DNA of 64,000 nucleotides from an uncultured Flavobacteriales bacterium (GCA_943789205.1 CALSTG010000002.1:244118-308117); one strand, 5' to 3'; shown: positions 8,336 to 18,092, numbered from the stretch's first letter. Notes: a model not told the origin generated them from the letters alone. Numbers and translations: made by a program.

Positions 8336-9442
8336 TTACATATGTTTTACTTTTATAAAGTGCTGTTTATCAGGGCCTACAGATAAAATATAATGCCCCG
8401 ACTCAAGTTTATGAATGTCTATAACACCATTACAGCCAACAATTCCTGTCTTAGCAATAACGCCATTTACACTTTTAATAGCATAGCGAAGTTCTCCTAA
8501 ACAATCTAAATCTAGCTTCAATACATCTGAACTTGGATTCGGATATAAAATAAAATCTTCTAATGATTCTTGAGTCATTGAACTTGAAACACACTCTATA
8601 TTGGTTTCAAATGCAGATGCAGCGCCTGATTCAGCTAATAGAAACTCACAATAGCAAGGAGACTCAGACAGATAAGTTTTCAACCATGACAATGCATAAA
8701 TTCCTGCGTCACCATTTGCGCCTGAAGGTCCGTTTGCTGCCGCATGTCCTCCATTTACAATTTCAAAAAATAATTTATTCGTTGTTTCTGGTGTACCTTC
8801 ATAATGCATGTAACCATATTCTGCTGAATTTGCAATATCATCGTTTTGACCTGTAAAAATAAGTACCGGCACATCATGTATGATGTCTTCAGCTTGAAAA
8901 CCATTAAGATCTAGCCAGGGACATAAGCCCACTACAGCCTTCAATGTTGGATCTAAGGATGCTGCAAGTTGTGCGCCACCACCACCCATTGACCATCCAG
9001 AAACCGCAAAACGATCATTCGATAACTTTCCAAATAATGGAGAATTAATTCTTGTGTTTTCCTCTTTTAGTGTTTCAATTGCATCCAATAAAGCTATAGC
9101 TCTTGTAGCTGGCCAGTCTGCACAAGGATCATTTGTACCTAAGGTAATCGCTACTATACCATGAGAGGCATAAAATGGGCCCCAATCCTGGATATCTGTC
9201 TCAACACCGCAGTAACCTGGAACAATTGATATCCCTGCATAAGGAGGCTCCGCATCAATAGGATAATAAATAGATGCCCCACTGTAATCAGGTCCATTTC
9301 GAATTGCATCAACTCCTTCGACTAAAACCCCAACTTCAAACGGTCCAGGGTTTGTAATAGATTCGAGACTCACATTTTCACACTGGGAATTGCCATATAA
9401 GCCACATAGACATAAAAAAAACACAGTAAAGATCTTATTCAT
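8336..9442 (-). CDS. PETase-like (polyester hydrolase family) secreted esterase with T9SS tail
   Basis: A 368-residue alpha/beta hydrolase. Signal peptide about 1-19. The core closely follows the cutinase/PETase family: GPFEVG, SIVPGYCG (oxyanion Tyr77), WGPFYASHGIVAIT, GWSMGGGG with nucleophile Ser151 flanked by Trp150 and Met152, PWLD (Trp176), GQNDDIAN (Asp201) and NGGHAAAN (His233). Residues from about 295 (FILYPNPSSDVLKL...) form a type A T9SS C-terminal domain, so the enzyme is exported to the surface or medium. Bacteroidota PET hydrolases with the same tail (PET27 from Aequorivita, PET30 from Kaistella) are known. Activity on polyester is inference; the natural substrate may be cutin or lipid ester. 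Confidence 0.88.
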   Translation of the reverse strand: MNKIFTVFFLCLCGLYGNSQCENVSLESITNPGPFEVGVLVEGVDAIRNGPDYSGASIYYPIDAEPPYAGISIVPGYCGVETDIQDWGPFYASHGIVAITLGTNDPCADWPATRAIALLDAIETLKEENTRINSPLFGKLSNDRFAVSGWSMGGGGAQLAASLDPTLKAVVGLCPWLDLNGFQAEDIIHDVPVLIFTGQNDDIANSAEYGYMHYEGTPETTNKLFFEIVNGGHAAANGPSGANGDAGIYALSWLKTYLSESPCYCEFLLAESGAASAFETNIECVSSSMTQESLEDFILYPNPSSDVLKLDLDCLGELRYAIKSVNGVIAKTGIVGCNGVIDIHKLESGHYILSVGPDKQHFIKVKHM

Positions 9443-9629
9443 TCAATTTTTATTTCTAAAATATAAGAATAAAATGACCCACAAACAATGTAATACCCAT
9501 CTGAAAAGAACAAATTAATATTTATCAAATATTGTTGAGCATTTTAATTCTTTAAGAACAATGATTGCAACTTATAATTTATAGATAAAACAATCTGAAT
9601 GGACGCTTAAAGATTTTATTTTTTGTTCG

Positions 9630-9637
9630 TAAATTTG
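9630..9637 (+). promoter_or_regulatory. -7 promoter element TAAATTTG four bases before trmD start
   Basis: TAAATTTG matches TAnnTTTG and leaves only 4 nt before the GTG start, which would give a leaderless or nearly leaderless transcript. Bases 9443-9641 otherwise hold no gene. Confidence 0.5.
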
Positions 9638-9641
9638 TGGC

Positions 9642-10325
9642 GTGCGTATTGATATTTTAACATTACTACCTGAACTACTTGCTGGCCCATTCTCAGCGTC
9701 GATAATGAAGAGGGCACAAGACAAAAAACTTGTTGAAATTCATTTTCATAATATTCGAGATTATGCTACCAATAAGCATAAGAACGTTGACGATTATCAA
9801 TATGGAGGAGGTGCGGGAATGGTCATGAGCATAGAGCCTATCGTCACTATTATTGAAAAACTTCAGCATGAAAGGACATATGACGAAGTAATTTATTTGA
9901 CCCCAGATGGCGTTCTACTTCAACAAGCGATTTGTAACGATTTATCTCTAAAGGGTAATATCATGTTGCTTTGTGGTCATTATAAAGGTATTGATGAGCG
10001 TATCCGAGAGCACTTTATCACAAAAGAAATCTCTATAGGCTCCTACGTTCTTTCGGGCGGAGAAATTGCCGCTGCAGTGCTAACTGACGCTATCGTCAGA
10101 CTACTTCCGGGAGTATTAAATGATGAAACTTCTGCGTTAACGGATAGTTTTCAAGACCATTTATTATCACCACCTGTCTACACTAGACCACCGGAATTTA
10201 GAGGTTGGAAAGTCCCTGATGTGCTCTTGTCGGGAAACTTTCCGAACATTGAAAAATGGAGAGAGGACAAAGCGCTAGAAAGAACAAAAGATAGACGCCC
10301 CGATTTACTGAATAAAACGCAATAA
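9642..10325 (+). CDS. trmD: tRNA (guanine-N1-)-methyltransferase TrmD
   Basis: SPOUT-class enzyme that methylates G37 of tRNAs and prevents +1 frameshifting. The 227-residue length is normal. Motifs are YGGGAGMVM (residues about 53-61), [16 protein letters not shown] and the knot segment [13 protein letters not shown], which binds SAM. The start is GTG at 9642, because the protein aligns from [11 protein letters not shown] and an in-frame ATG comes only much later. It is encoded alone and followed by aspC after about 70 nt. Confidence 0.95.
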   Translation: MRIDILTLLPELLAGPFSASIMKRAQDKKLVEIHFHNIRDYATNKHKNVDDYQYGGGAGMVMSIEPIVTIIEKLQHERTYDEVIYLTPDGVLLQQAICNDLSLKGNIMLLCGHYKGIDERIREHFITKEISIGSYVLSGGEIAAAVLTDAIVRLLPGVLNDETSALTDSFQDHLLSPPVYTRPPEFRGWKVPDVLLSGNFPNIEKWREDKALERTKDRRPDLLNKTQ

Positions 10326-10346
10326 CTTTTATAATACCTATTGGCT

Positions 10347-10374
10347 TTTGGAAGAATGAATTTGATTAAATTTG
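10347..10374 (+). promoter_or_regulatory. Predicted promoter of aspC
   Basis: TTTG (10347-10350), 16-nt spacer, then TAAATTTG (10367-10374) resembles the Bacteroidota -33/-7 pair, though the spacer is a little short. The ATG follows at 10394. Confidence 0.5.
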
Positions 10375-10393
10375 CGCCAAATTATATCATATT

Positions 10394-11588
10394 ATGATCC
10401 AGCTTTCAGAACGTTTAATGGCAATGGAGGAATCTGCCACAATTGCAATGTCAAGAAAAAGCCGTGAGCTTAAAGTTCAGGGTAAAGATGTAATATCTTT
10501 ATCCTTGGGGGAACCTGACTTTAATACCCCTCAATTTATTAAGGATGCTGCAACCAAGGCTATGGATGATAATTTCACTAAATACATGCCTGTTCCAGGC
10601 TATGATGATTTACGGGAAAGTATTTCAAAAAAATTCAAACGAGATAATAATTTACATTATGATACGGACCAAATTGTAGTTTCAACAGGAGCAAAACAGT
10701 CTATTGCTAATGTTGTACTGACTCTCATCAATCCGGGCGATGAAGTTATTATACCTGCGCCATACTGGGTTTCCTATATTGAAATTGTCAAGGTGGCCGG
10801 TGGCGTTCCCGTTATGGTGAATGCTGGAATTGAAAAAGATTTTAAGATTACTGGTAAAGAATTGGAAGAAGCAATTACAACACGTACGAAGCTTGTGATT
10901 TTTTCTACTCCTTGCAATCCAACTGGTTCTGTTTACAGTAAAGAAGAACTTCAAGACTTAGCCAATTCTATAAAAAAACATCCTTCTCTTATTGTTCTTT
11001 GTGATGAGATTTATGAGCATATAAATTTCGAAAGCAAACACGAAAGTCTTGCACAATTTGAAGAAGTTTATGAACAGGTAGTAACAGTTAATGGCGTTTC
11101 TAAAGCGTGGGCGATGACTGGTTGGCGTCTCGGATATATTGGTGCTCCTAAAAAAATTGCCGGCGCTTGCACAAAAGTTCAAGGACAATTTACATCGGGA
11201 ACATCTAGTATCACACAGAAGGCTGCAATTGCAGCAATGGAAGCTGATCCGGTCAGTATTAAAAGACATGATCTCAGCTTTTAAAGCTAGACGTGCATTA
11301 GTATTAGAAGCCTTATCTGAAATGCCCGGTATTAAAACAAACCATCCTGGCGGAGCATTTTATGTGTTTCCAGATTGCTCCGCATACTTCGGGAAAAGCT
11401 ATGAGGGCAACGTAATAAATAATGCAAACGATCTATGCTTATACCTTCTTGAAGAATCATTGGTTGCTTTGGTTACTGGAGACGCGTTTGGTGATCCCAA
11501 TTGTTTTAGAATATCATATGCTGCGTCTGAAGAAACCTTAAAGGAAGCAATGCGTAGAATATCGAGTGCACTATCTAAATTAAAATAA
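10394..11588 (+). pseudogene. aspC: Aspartate aminotransferase (class I), interrupted by a one-base frameshift
   Basis: Fold type I PLP aminotransferase that interconverts aspartate/oxaloacetate and glutamate/2-oxoglutarate. The first frame (10394-11284) has SLGEPDFNTP, STGAKQSIANV, STPCNPTGS, LCDEIYEH and the lysine motif VNGVSKAWAMTGWRLGY. It then ends abruptly in RHDLSF. The second frame (to 11588) continues as KDMISAFKARRALV...HPGGAFYVFP...RISYAASEETL, the normal C-terminus. Removing one A from the AAAA run at 11261-11264 restores a full-length protein of about 397 residues. A sequencing or assembly indel is more likely than decay of such a gene. Confidence 0.85.
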
Positions 11589-12572
11589 GTGAATTACGAT
11601 AAGTTTCTTGATGAGTTTAAAGACAAACGTATTCTCGTTATCGGAGATGTTATGCTTGACGCATACATTCTTGGCAATGTGACTAGGGTCAGTCCAGAAG
11701 CACCTGTACCGGTCGTTTCACTTAATAAAAAAGAAAACAGAATTGGTGGTGCCGGTAATGTGGCATTAAATCTTAAAAACCTTGGCGCACGACCTATCAT
11801 AGCCTCAGTAATAGGTCAAGACTCAGAAGGTGATATTCTCGAAGATTTGTTTTTTAAAAGAGGGATTTCTACAGATGGCCTCATAAAAAGTAGTCAAAGA
11901 AAAACAACAGTAAAAACAAGAGTTATATCCTCAAAGCAACAACTTTTAAGGATAGACTCTGAAGACACCTTTCCCATTTCATCAGAACTCAACGAAGACA
12001 TGTTTTCTAAAATACGTCAACTCGTCCAGAATAAAATAGACGCCATAATTATTGAGGATTACGATAAAGGCTTATTAAACAAAAAAAATATTGAATCAAT
12101 TATTGCTATTGCAAAAGCAAATAAGATTCCTGTTACTGCGGATCCCAAAAGAGATAATTTCCACTACTATAAAGGCCTTTCACTATTTAAACCTAATTTA
12201 AAAGAGCTGAAAGAAGGTTTGAACAGAGCATTTAGTTTTGAAACCGAAAATGAGCAATTTTCCGATGCCGTAAACGAATTGAGAACAGCAATACCACATA
12301 CTATATCATTGATTACACTCTCTGAACATGGTGTATTTATTTGTAATGATGATGAATCTGCTCATATTACGGCGCACAAACGAGAAATAGCAGATGTTTC
12401 AGGAGCTGGAGATACTGTAATTGCTGTTGCTACATTGTGTCTTTTAGCAAATGCTTCTATTAAAGATATTGCTCAAATCTCGAATATTGCGGGTGGAATG
12501 GTCTGTGAAAAACCAGGTGTTGTAAGTATTTCTTTAGATGAATTAAAAGATGAAGTTCGCGAACTCCTTTAA
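11589..12572 (+). CDS. rfaE1: D-glycero-beta-D-manno-heptose-7-phosphate kinase (HldE kinase domain, RfaE1)
   Basis: PfkB/ribokinase-family kinase of 327 residues for the ADP-heptose branch of lipopolysaccharide core synthesis. Visible are VIGDVMLDAYILGNVTRVSPEAPVPV (RfaE signature; substrate region), GGAGNVALNLKNLGA and the C-terminal PfkB motif DVSGAGDTVIA with the catalytic Asp. The adenylyltransferase domain of enterobacterial HldE is absent, so a separate RfaE2 is expected elsewhere. The start GTG follows directly after the aspC stop, which indicates an operon. Confidence 0.88.
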   Translation: MNYDKFLDEFKDKRILVIGDVMLDAYILGNVTRVSPEAPVPVVSLNKKENRIGGAGNVALNLKNLGARPIIASVIGQDSEGDILEDLFFKRGISTDGLIKSSQRKTTVKTRVISSKQQLLRIDSEDTFPISSELNEDMFSKIRQLVQNKIDAIIIEDYDKGLLNKKNIESIIAIAKANKIPVTADPKRDNFHYYKGLSLFKPNLKELKEGLNRAFSFETENEQFSDAVNELRTAIPHTISLITLSEHGVFICNDDESAHITAHKREIADVSGAGDTVIAVATLCLLANASIKDIAQISNIAGGMVCEKPGVVSISLDELKDEVRELL

Positions 12573-12592
12573 ACTTTAAGTGTTACCATAGT

Positions 12593-13321
12593 ATGTCAAA
12601 GAAAACCGTTAAGCCTTATAACAGCGAAAAGTCGAAAAAAGAAGAAGTCGAACAAATGTTTGATAATATTTCTGCCAAATACGACTTTCTAAATCACTTT
12701 TTATCTCTTGGGATAGATAAAATATGGCGTAGAAAAGCAGTAAAGGAACTCCGATTAACACAACCTAAGAAAATATTAGATATCGCGACGGGAACTGGAG
12801 ATTTCGCAATTGCGAATCTCAAATTAAATCCTGAAGAAATCGTTGGGATAGATATTTCAAATGGCATGCTTGATGTAGGAAGACAAAAAATGATCAAACG
12901 AAATGTAGATCACATTGTCACCATGAAACAAGCCGATTCCGAAGCACTTCCTTTTGATGAAGGATATTTCGACGGCCTAACTGTTGGTTTTGGAGTTCGT
13001 AACTTTGAAAATCTTGAAAAGGGGCTCTCAGAAATGCTTCGTGTTTTGCGCCCAGGCGGCAAAGCAGTAATTCTTGAGTTTTCTAAACCAAAAGTATTTC
13101 CGATTAAACAAGCTTTTGGGTTTTATTCTAAATATGTCATTCCTATTCTCGGAAAAAATATTTCGAAGGATGAAAAAGCCTACGCCTATTTACCTGAGAG
13201 TGTCGCAGCTTTTCCTGAAGGAAAGGATTTTATGGATATCTTGACTAAACTCAATTACAAAAATGTAAGCTCAACAACAGTTAGTGGAGGAATAGCCACA
13301 ATTTATACTGGAATTAAATAG
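12593..13321 (+). CDS. ubiE: Demethylmenaquinone methyltransferase UbiE/MenG
   Basis: SAM-dependent C-methyltransferase catalysing the last step of menaquinone synthesis, at 242 residues. Family motifs: VEQMFDNISAKYDFLNHFLSLGID WRRK segment at the N-terminus, SAM motif ILDIATGTGDFAI (about 60-72), VGFGVRNFENLEKGL, VLRPGGKAVILEFS and a C-terminal GGIATIYTGIK. It sits directly upstream of porT, an arrangement common in Bacteroidota. Confidence 0.94.
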   Translation: MSKKTVKPYNSEKSKKEEVEQMFDNISAKYDFLNHFLSLGIDKIWRRKAVKELRLTQPKKILDIATGTGDFAIANLKLNPEEIVGIDISNGMLDVGRQKMIKRNVDHIVTMKQADSEALPFDEGYFDGLTVGFGVRNFENLEKGLSEMLRVLRPGGKAVILEFSKPKVFPIKQAFGFYSKYVIPILGKNISKDEKAYAYLPESVAAFPEGKDFMDILTKLNYKNVSSTTVSGGIATIYTGIK

Positions 13322-13358
13322 GTTTGCAACATTGATGCATTCTTTTCGTTATCCCATT

Positions 13359-14069
13359 ATGAGATTTTTTATATGTTTCATGTTTACAATGGCATTTTTT
13401 TTGGGTCAAGCTCAAAAAATGAAGCAACAACGCTTCAAAAACTTCGATAAAAAAGCATTTAGATTTGGATTCATGTTAGGTTTTAACACAACGGACCTAA
13501 CTGTTTACGAAACCACAAACGCGTATGAATCGTACGGATTGGTTTCTGTTAAAAATGAGTCTCAACCTGGAGGACAGCTTGGTATCTTGACCACACTTAA
13601 ACTTGGCACACCTGTACTTCGGTTCCGTTTTATGCCGAGTCTTTCTTTCCAAGAGCGTGTGCTTTCATACAGCAGTTTAGACAGCTCTAATTTTCCAAAA
13701 GGAGTTAGTGAAGAAAGAATTAATTCAACTTGCGTAGACCTTCCACTATCTTTAATCTTTCGAACTAAAAGATTCAATAATTTTGCTGCTTATGCTCTTT
13801 TCGGAGGACAGTACTCAATAGACCTGCAATCTCAACAAGATGCCTCTCAGAATTATATTGATCCTTTTATAAAGCTCAATAGATTTGATATACATGGTCA
13901 AATCGGTGGTGGAATTGATTTTTACGCCCCATTCTTTAAATTTTCAATTGAACTTAAATATTCTCACGGTTTAAGAAACAGTTTTATTCAAGACCTCTCC
14001 CCTGTTGCCAAACCTATAGACCAACTTTACAATAAAGGTTGGTGGTTCTCAATAATTTTTCAATCCTAA
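13359..14069 (+). CDS. porT: Type IX secretion system outer-membrane protein PorT
   Basis: A beta-barrel protein of the T9SS (PorT/SprT), about 236 residues. The chosen start at 13359 gives a clear signal peptide (MRFFICFMFTMAFFLGQAQ). Upstream in-frame starts at 13332 (TTG) and 13335 (ATG) would only add nine or eight residues in front of it. The body has PorT-like features: FRFGFMLGFNTTDL, GGQLGILTTLKLG, LPLSLIF, IGGGIDFYAPFFKFSIELKYSHGL and a terminal strand ending in WWFSIIF. Position after ubiE supports the call. Confidence 0.8.
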   Translation: MRFFICFMFTMAFFLGQAQKMKQQRFKNFDKKAFRFGFMLGFNTTDLTVYETTNAYESYGLVSVKNESQPGGQLGILTTLKLGTPVLRFRFMPSLSFQERVLSYSSLDSSNFPKGVSEERINSTCVDLPLSLIFRTKRFNNFAAYALFGGQYSIDLQSQQDASQNYIDPFIKLNRFDIHGQIGGGIDFYAPFFKFSIELKYSHGLRNSFIQDLSPVAKPIDQLYNKGWWFSIIFQS

Positions 14070-15604
14070 TGGAAGAGATTTCTTTTTATTGTACACCTGA
14101 ACAAGCGCATGATCAAGAATATTTAAAAAGTGTCATCGCTAAACAACGTAAAAAAAATGATGCTTTTAAATTTAAATGGCACAAACGTAGTATAGACGCT
14201 AGAAAGAAAAATATTAAAGTTAGATGTTCTTTTCATGTTTATAAATCCTCTGAATCGATACCCGAAAACTATAAACCCACGTTTAAAAAATTGAATCCTA
14301 ATAAAACGATTCATATAATCGGTTTAGGACCTGCAGGATTATTTGCTGCTTTGACGGCATTGGAAGAAGGCTACAAACCGATTGTATATGAAAGAGGAAA
14401 AGCTGTAAAGGATAGAATTAAAGACATCGGCAAACTAAACCGCAAGGGAATTGTAAATGAAAATAGCAATTATTGCTTTGGAGAAGGTGGAGCAGGAACT
14501 TATTCAGACGGCAAACTTTATACAAGGTCAAAAAAACGTGGAGCCGTTCAACAGGTTTTAGAAACGTTTGTGCACTTTGGTGCAAATGAAGATATACTTG
14601 TTGAGGCCCATCCTCACATTGGAACAAATAAACTTCCAAGAATTGTTGCTGCTATTAGTGATAAAATAGTAGAAATGGGTGGGGAAATTAATTTTGACCA
14701 TAAGCTCACAGGTATAAATACCAATGCTGATAAAATAACATCTATAGAGCTCAACCATGAGCTTACCGTATCCGTTGATAAAATCTTACTTGCTACTGGC
14801 CATTCGGCACGTGATGTATTCGAACTTCTTCATGAAAATAAAATTAAAATTCAGGCCAAACCTTTTGCTTTAGGCGTAAGGGTTGAGCACAGCCAAGAGT
14901 TCATTGATAAAGCGCAATATCATGGAAGAAAAAGTGACGCTTTCATACCTCCTGCTTCATACAGACTTGTTACTCAAGCTAGAGACAAGGGTGTTTATTC
15001 ATTCTGTATGTGTCCCGGTGGAATTATTGCGCCATGTGCGACAAAAAATGAAGAAGTAGTTACCAATGGATGGTCTCCATCTAAGAGAAACAATCCTTAC
15101 GCCAACTCAGGAATAGTAGTTTCGGTGTCACCTGAAGATTTAAAAAATCCCGAAAATCCTTTTTGCGGTGTTGAATTCCAGCAATACATTGAACACAAAG
15201 CTTGGTTAAGTGCTGGAAAGAATCAAAAAGTTCCTGCCCAAAAGCTTGAAGACTTTATGAATGACACATTATCAATTGATTTCCCTCGTTCGTCCTATCA
15301 ACCAGGAATTGAAAGTGTAAAAATGGATGAAATATTCCCAGACTTCATTATTGATAGACTTAGGGCTGCCTTTATAGATTTCAATAAGAAAATACCTGGT
15401 TTCATAACAAATGATGCAGTGCTTCATGCACCAGAGTCAAGAACCTCCTCGCCCATTCTGATTCCAAGAGATAAACATTCATTTCATCATGTAGAAATTA
15501 CAAATCTATATCCGTGTGCGGAAGGTGCAGGATATGCAGGAGGAATTGTTTCTGCAGCAATAGACGGAATTAATTGTGTCCAAGCTATTGAAAGGTTAAA
15601 ATAA
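14069..15604 (+). CDS. FAD-dependent dehydrogenase (COG2509-type)
   Basis: An uncharacterised flavoprotein of about 511 residues. After a basic N-terminal domain (about 1-80), the dinucleotide fold begins at HIIGLGPAGLFAALTALEEGYKPIVYERG. Then come FGEGGAGTYSDGKLYTR, LLATGHSARDVFELLHE, FALGVRVEHSQEFID, CMCPGGIIAP and a C-terminal FAD-binding signature APESRTSSPILI...YPCAEGAGYAGGIVSAAIDG. The physiological substrate is not known. The ATG at 14069 overlaps the porT stop by one base (TAATG), so the genes are coupled. Confidence 0.85.
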   Translation: MEEISFYCTPEQAHDQEYLKSVIAKQRKKNDAFKFKWHKRSIDARKKNIKVRCSFHVYKSSESIPENYKPTFKKLNPNKTIHIIGLGPAGLFAALTALEEGYKPIVYERGKAVKDRIKDIGKLNRKGIVNENSNYCFGEGGAGTYSDGKLYTRSKKRGAVQQVLETFVHFGANEDILVEAHPHIGTNKLPRIVAAISDKIVEMGGEINFDHKLTGINTNADKITSIELNHELTVSVDKILLATGHSARDVFELLHENKIKIQAKPFALGVRVEHSQEFIDKAQYHGRKSDAFIPPASYRLVTQARDKGVYSFCMCPGGIIAPCATKNEEVVTNGWSPSKRNNPYANSGIVVSVSPEDLKNPENPFCGVEFQQYIEHKAWLSAGKNQKVPAQKLEDFMNDTLSIDFPRSSYQPGIESVKMDEIFPDFIIDRLRAAFIDFNKKIPGFITNDAVLHAPESRTSSPILIPRDKHSFHHVEITNLYPCAEGAGYAGGIVSAAIDGINCVQAIERLK

Positions 15605-15801
15605 TTGCTTTTCTAAAACGTCGCATGTTAAAATGCTTTGTATTAATTCAGTACAAACTAAATCGAGAATAAATATTTATCTAAATCCCTACAAATTAAT
15701 ATAGCAATGGTGAATTATGCAGAGTCAATAAGCTGTATATCAATATGTAATACATTTTTTAATTTAAACTGTAAAATTCTCTTTTAATATAAAAAATATA
15801 G

Positions 15802-15809
15802 TACTTTTG
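15802..15809 (+). promoter_or_regulatory. -7 promoter element TACTTTTG before the secreted-protein locus
   Basis: TACTTTTG fits TAnnTTTG and lies 48 nt before the start at 15857. The 252-bp stretch 15605-15856 holds no other feature I recognise. Confidence 0.4.
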
Positions 15810-15856
15810 CACTTTCAAAATAATAGAAGTAATCAATACTCCAAAAATATACTCCT

Positions 15857-16912
15857 ATGAATCACCTTATTTCAAGCACTACTTTCTTATTTTTATCATT
15901 CTTCTCCTTTGGTCAACAAATCAGCCAAATAGGTTCTGATTTTGACAATTGCGGAGGCACTCCAGCATATGGTCTTTACGACTATTCTCAATCATCAATG
16001 CTCTATTTGGCTTCAGAAATGGAAGCTGTTGGGATTTCTGCAGGCAATTCAATAACTGCTATTGAGTTTCAATTTAACAGTTGGGATAGCGGTTATGAAT
16101 TAGACAATCAAACCATAAAAATGGCGCATGTTACCGAATCTAGTCTTCCCGACCCAGGCTCACCCGATTACAGTTCTCTAAATATTTCGAATACTACAAC
16201 GGTAAAAAATGAATTCGACTTTAGAGGTTTTTCAGGGATTACATGGGGCCAATTCGATTTTGATACTCCTTTTGTTTGGGATGGCATAAGTAATATTCTT
16301 GTTACATGGGAGAATAGAGATGGTTCATGGAGTGGCGGATATGGCTGGCTAGAAGGACGAAATATCAGTAATAGATGTCATATATGGTTTAAGGATGATA
16401 ATTATCCTACCGCAAGCTCAAGCGAGGATAGAGATTTACCGAATATCAAGCTTCACACGTCCTTCAATCCACTCCCAATAACCTTATCGGATTTTACAGG
16501 TGAATTATTGAACAATGAAAGCCATGTTTCTGTAAAATTAAACTGGACAACAGCTTCAGAAAAAGACAATGATTATTTTACAATTTGGCGCTCATTTGAT
16601 GGTGAAAATTGGGAAGGGATCTCCAATTTATTTGGTGCTGGAAATTCGAATCACGAAATCAAATATGAGTATACAGACCGAAACATTCGTCTTCAACAAA
16701 CCTCACATAAAACCATATACTATAGACTTTCACAAACAGACTATGACGGTACTAAAGAGTATTTTCAAATTATTCCGATTGAATTGAAATCGAAAAAAAC
16801 ACATATTGTCAAAAGAACGAATGCTATTGGTCAAGAAATCATGAGAGGTTATAGCGGGCTCGTTATCGAAACTTGGAATAATGGCAACACTACAAAAACC
16901 ATTTGGCAATAA
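15857..16912 (+). CDS. Secreted T9SS-type protein, paralogue of the next gene
   Basis: A 351-residue protein with a signal peptide (about 1-19, FSFGQ/Q). The N-terminal 200 residues contain YGLYDYSQSSMLY, a TIKMAH segment and NILVTWENRDGSWSGGYGW. They share their order of motifs with the paralogue at 17055. From about residue 212 comes a small beta-rich module (LNWTTASEKDNDYFTIWRS...YYRLSQTDYDG) common just before T9SS tails. The C-terminus is a short element, GLVIETWNNGNTTKTIW, not the usual type A or B domain. The role is unknown; the proteins look like surface or extracellular factors. Confidence 0.75.
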   Translation: MNHLISSTTFLFLSFFSFGQQISQIGSDFDNCGGTPAYGLYDYSQSSMLYLASEMEAVGISAGNSITAIEFQFNSWDSGYELDNQTIKMAHVTESSLPDPGSPDYSSLNISNTTTVKNEFDFRGFSGITWGQFDFDTPFVWDGISNILVTWENRDGSWSGGYGWLEGRNISNRCHIWFKDDNYPTASSSEDRDLPNIKLHTSFNPLPITLSDFTGELLNNESHVSVKLNWTTASEKDNDYFTIWRSFDGENWEGISNLFGAGNSNHEIKYEYTDRNIRLQQTSHKTIYYRLSQTDYDGTKEYFQIIPIELKSKKTHIVKRTNAIGQEIMRGYSGLVIETWNNGNTTKTIWQ

Positions 16913-17054
16913 GTAAGCTGTTAAATTCAATTCGAATATTTAAAATATCTTCTTGACATTCTAAAATGACTTTTGTCATATTTTATGGGATATTGGTAAT
17001 GTAATTTTGAGCAAAATTTATTTGAAAAAATAAATTCTAAACAAAATTATAACC

Positions 17055-18092
17055 ATGAAACTAATCATAGCACTAGGGCTTTTTTTTAGCACTCCTTTCT
17101 TTACATTGACACAAGATTTTAGCTACATAAATTCTGGTACGGATGGGGAGAACCACCATCCCTTTTACGGTCTTTATGATTTTTCCCACAATATGTATAT
17201 TTTCGATCAAAGCGATTTGGGGGACCAGGGAAAAGAGATATTTGAACTAACATTTGAGTTATCCTCATATGCACAAGACTATGTCTACCATGATTTAACA
17301 ATAAAAATGGCGCATACTAATGACATTGAATTTAAAAGTAATTCTCGAGTTGATCTTACGAATATCAATTATTCGGAACTTACGACATGTGTGAGTAATT
17401 ATGACCTTGAAATTGATTCTGACGGATACATAACTATTCCATTTACCACATCTTTCAATTATAATGGCTCGAGCAATTTATTAATAATAGTCGAAAATCA
17501 TGATGGTGATTGGACGATGGGTTTTGGTGCTGCAAAAGGAGAATATACCTCGGATTATAAATCCTGGTATAAATACACAGATTATAACTATCCAACTGGT
17601 ATTGGAACAAGACAAAGATATTCTCCAAATATTGGATTGGGTTATTTTAGTTTCAATCCATTACCTATTGAACTCTTTTCATTCTCTGGATTTTATACTA
17701 GCACGAACAATATAGAACTGACATGGACTACTGCGTCAGAACAAAATAATTCATATTTCACAATATGGAGATCAATCAATGGTATAGGATGGGAAGCAAT
17801 CCATCAAGAGACCGGAGCGGGAAATTCATTTAATAACCGAAATTATAAATTTACGGATACACAAATAAGTAGTATTAACAATGCTGAAACTATTTACTAT
17901 AAATTATCTCAGACGGATTATGACGGTAATACAGAAGCTTTCGAACCTATTGCAATTGAATTGAGAAACGGATTAAGAAGCTATATAAAAACTGTTAATT
18001 TTCAAGGTGAAACTGTAGGTGACGAAGCAAAAGGTTTTTTAATTGAAATATGGAGTGACGGTCAAAACATTAAAAGGTATAGAGAAAAATAA
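17055..18092 (+). CDS. Secreted T9SS-type protein, tandem paralogue
   Basis: A 345-residue protein with signal peptide (about 1-20, FFTLTQ). It parallels the previous gene: HPFYGLYDFSHNMYIF, LTIKMAHTND, NLLIIVENHDGDWTMGFG, the module LTWTTASEQNNSYFTIWRS...YYKLSQTDYDGN, and the C-terminus GFLIEIWSDGQNIKRYREK. The tandem arrangement and parallel architecture indicate gene duplication followed by strong divergence. Function is not recognised. Its start follows 142 nt after the previous stop, so it may have its own promoter. Confidence 0.75.
   Translation: MKLIIALGLFFSTPFFTLTQDFSYINSGTDGENHHPFYGLYDFSHNMYIFDQSDLGDQGKEIFELTFELSSYAQDYVYHDLTIKMAHTNDIEFKSNSRVDLTNINYSELTTCVSNYDLEIDSDGYITIPFTTSFNYNGSSNLLIIVENHDGDWTMGFGAAKGEYTSDYKSWYKYTDYNYPTGIGTRQRYSPNIGLGYFSFNPLPIELFSFSGFYTSTNNIELTWTTASEQNNSYFTIWRSINGIGWEAIHQETGAGNSFNNRNYKFTDTQISSINNAETIYYKLSQTDYDGNTEAFEPIAIELRNGLRSYIKTVNFQGETVGDEAKGFLIEIWSDGQNIKRYREK

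Noticed and set aside
11139..11588. Separate short gene or programmed frameshift in aspC
   Set aside because: The second frame is the plain continuation of AspC; no stimulatory hairpin or classical slippery heptamer is evident, and similar one-base breaks occur in many genes of the window.
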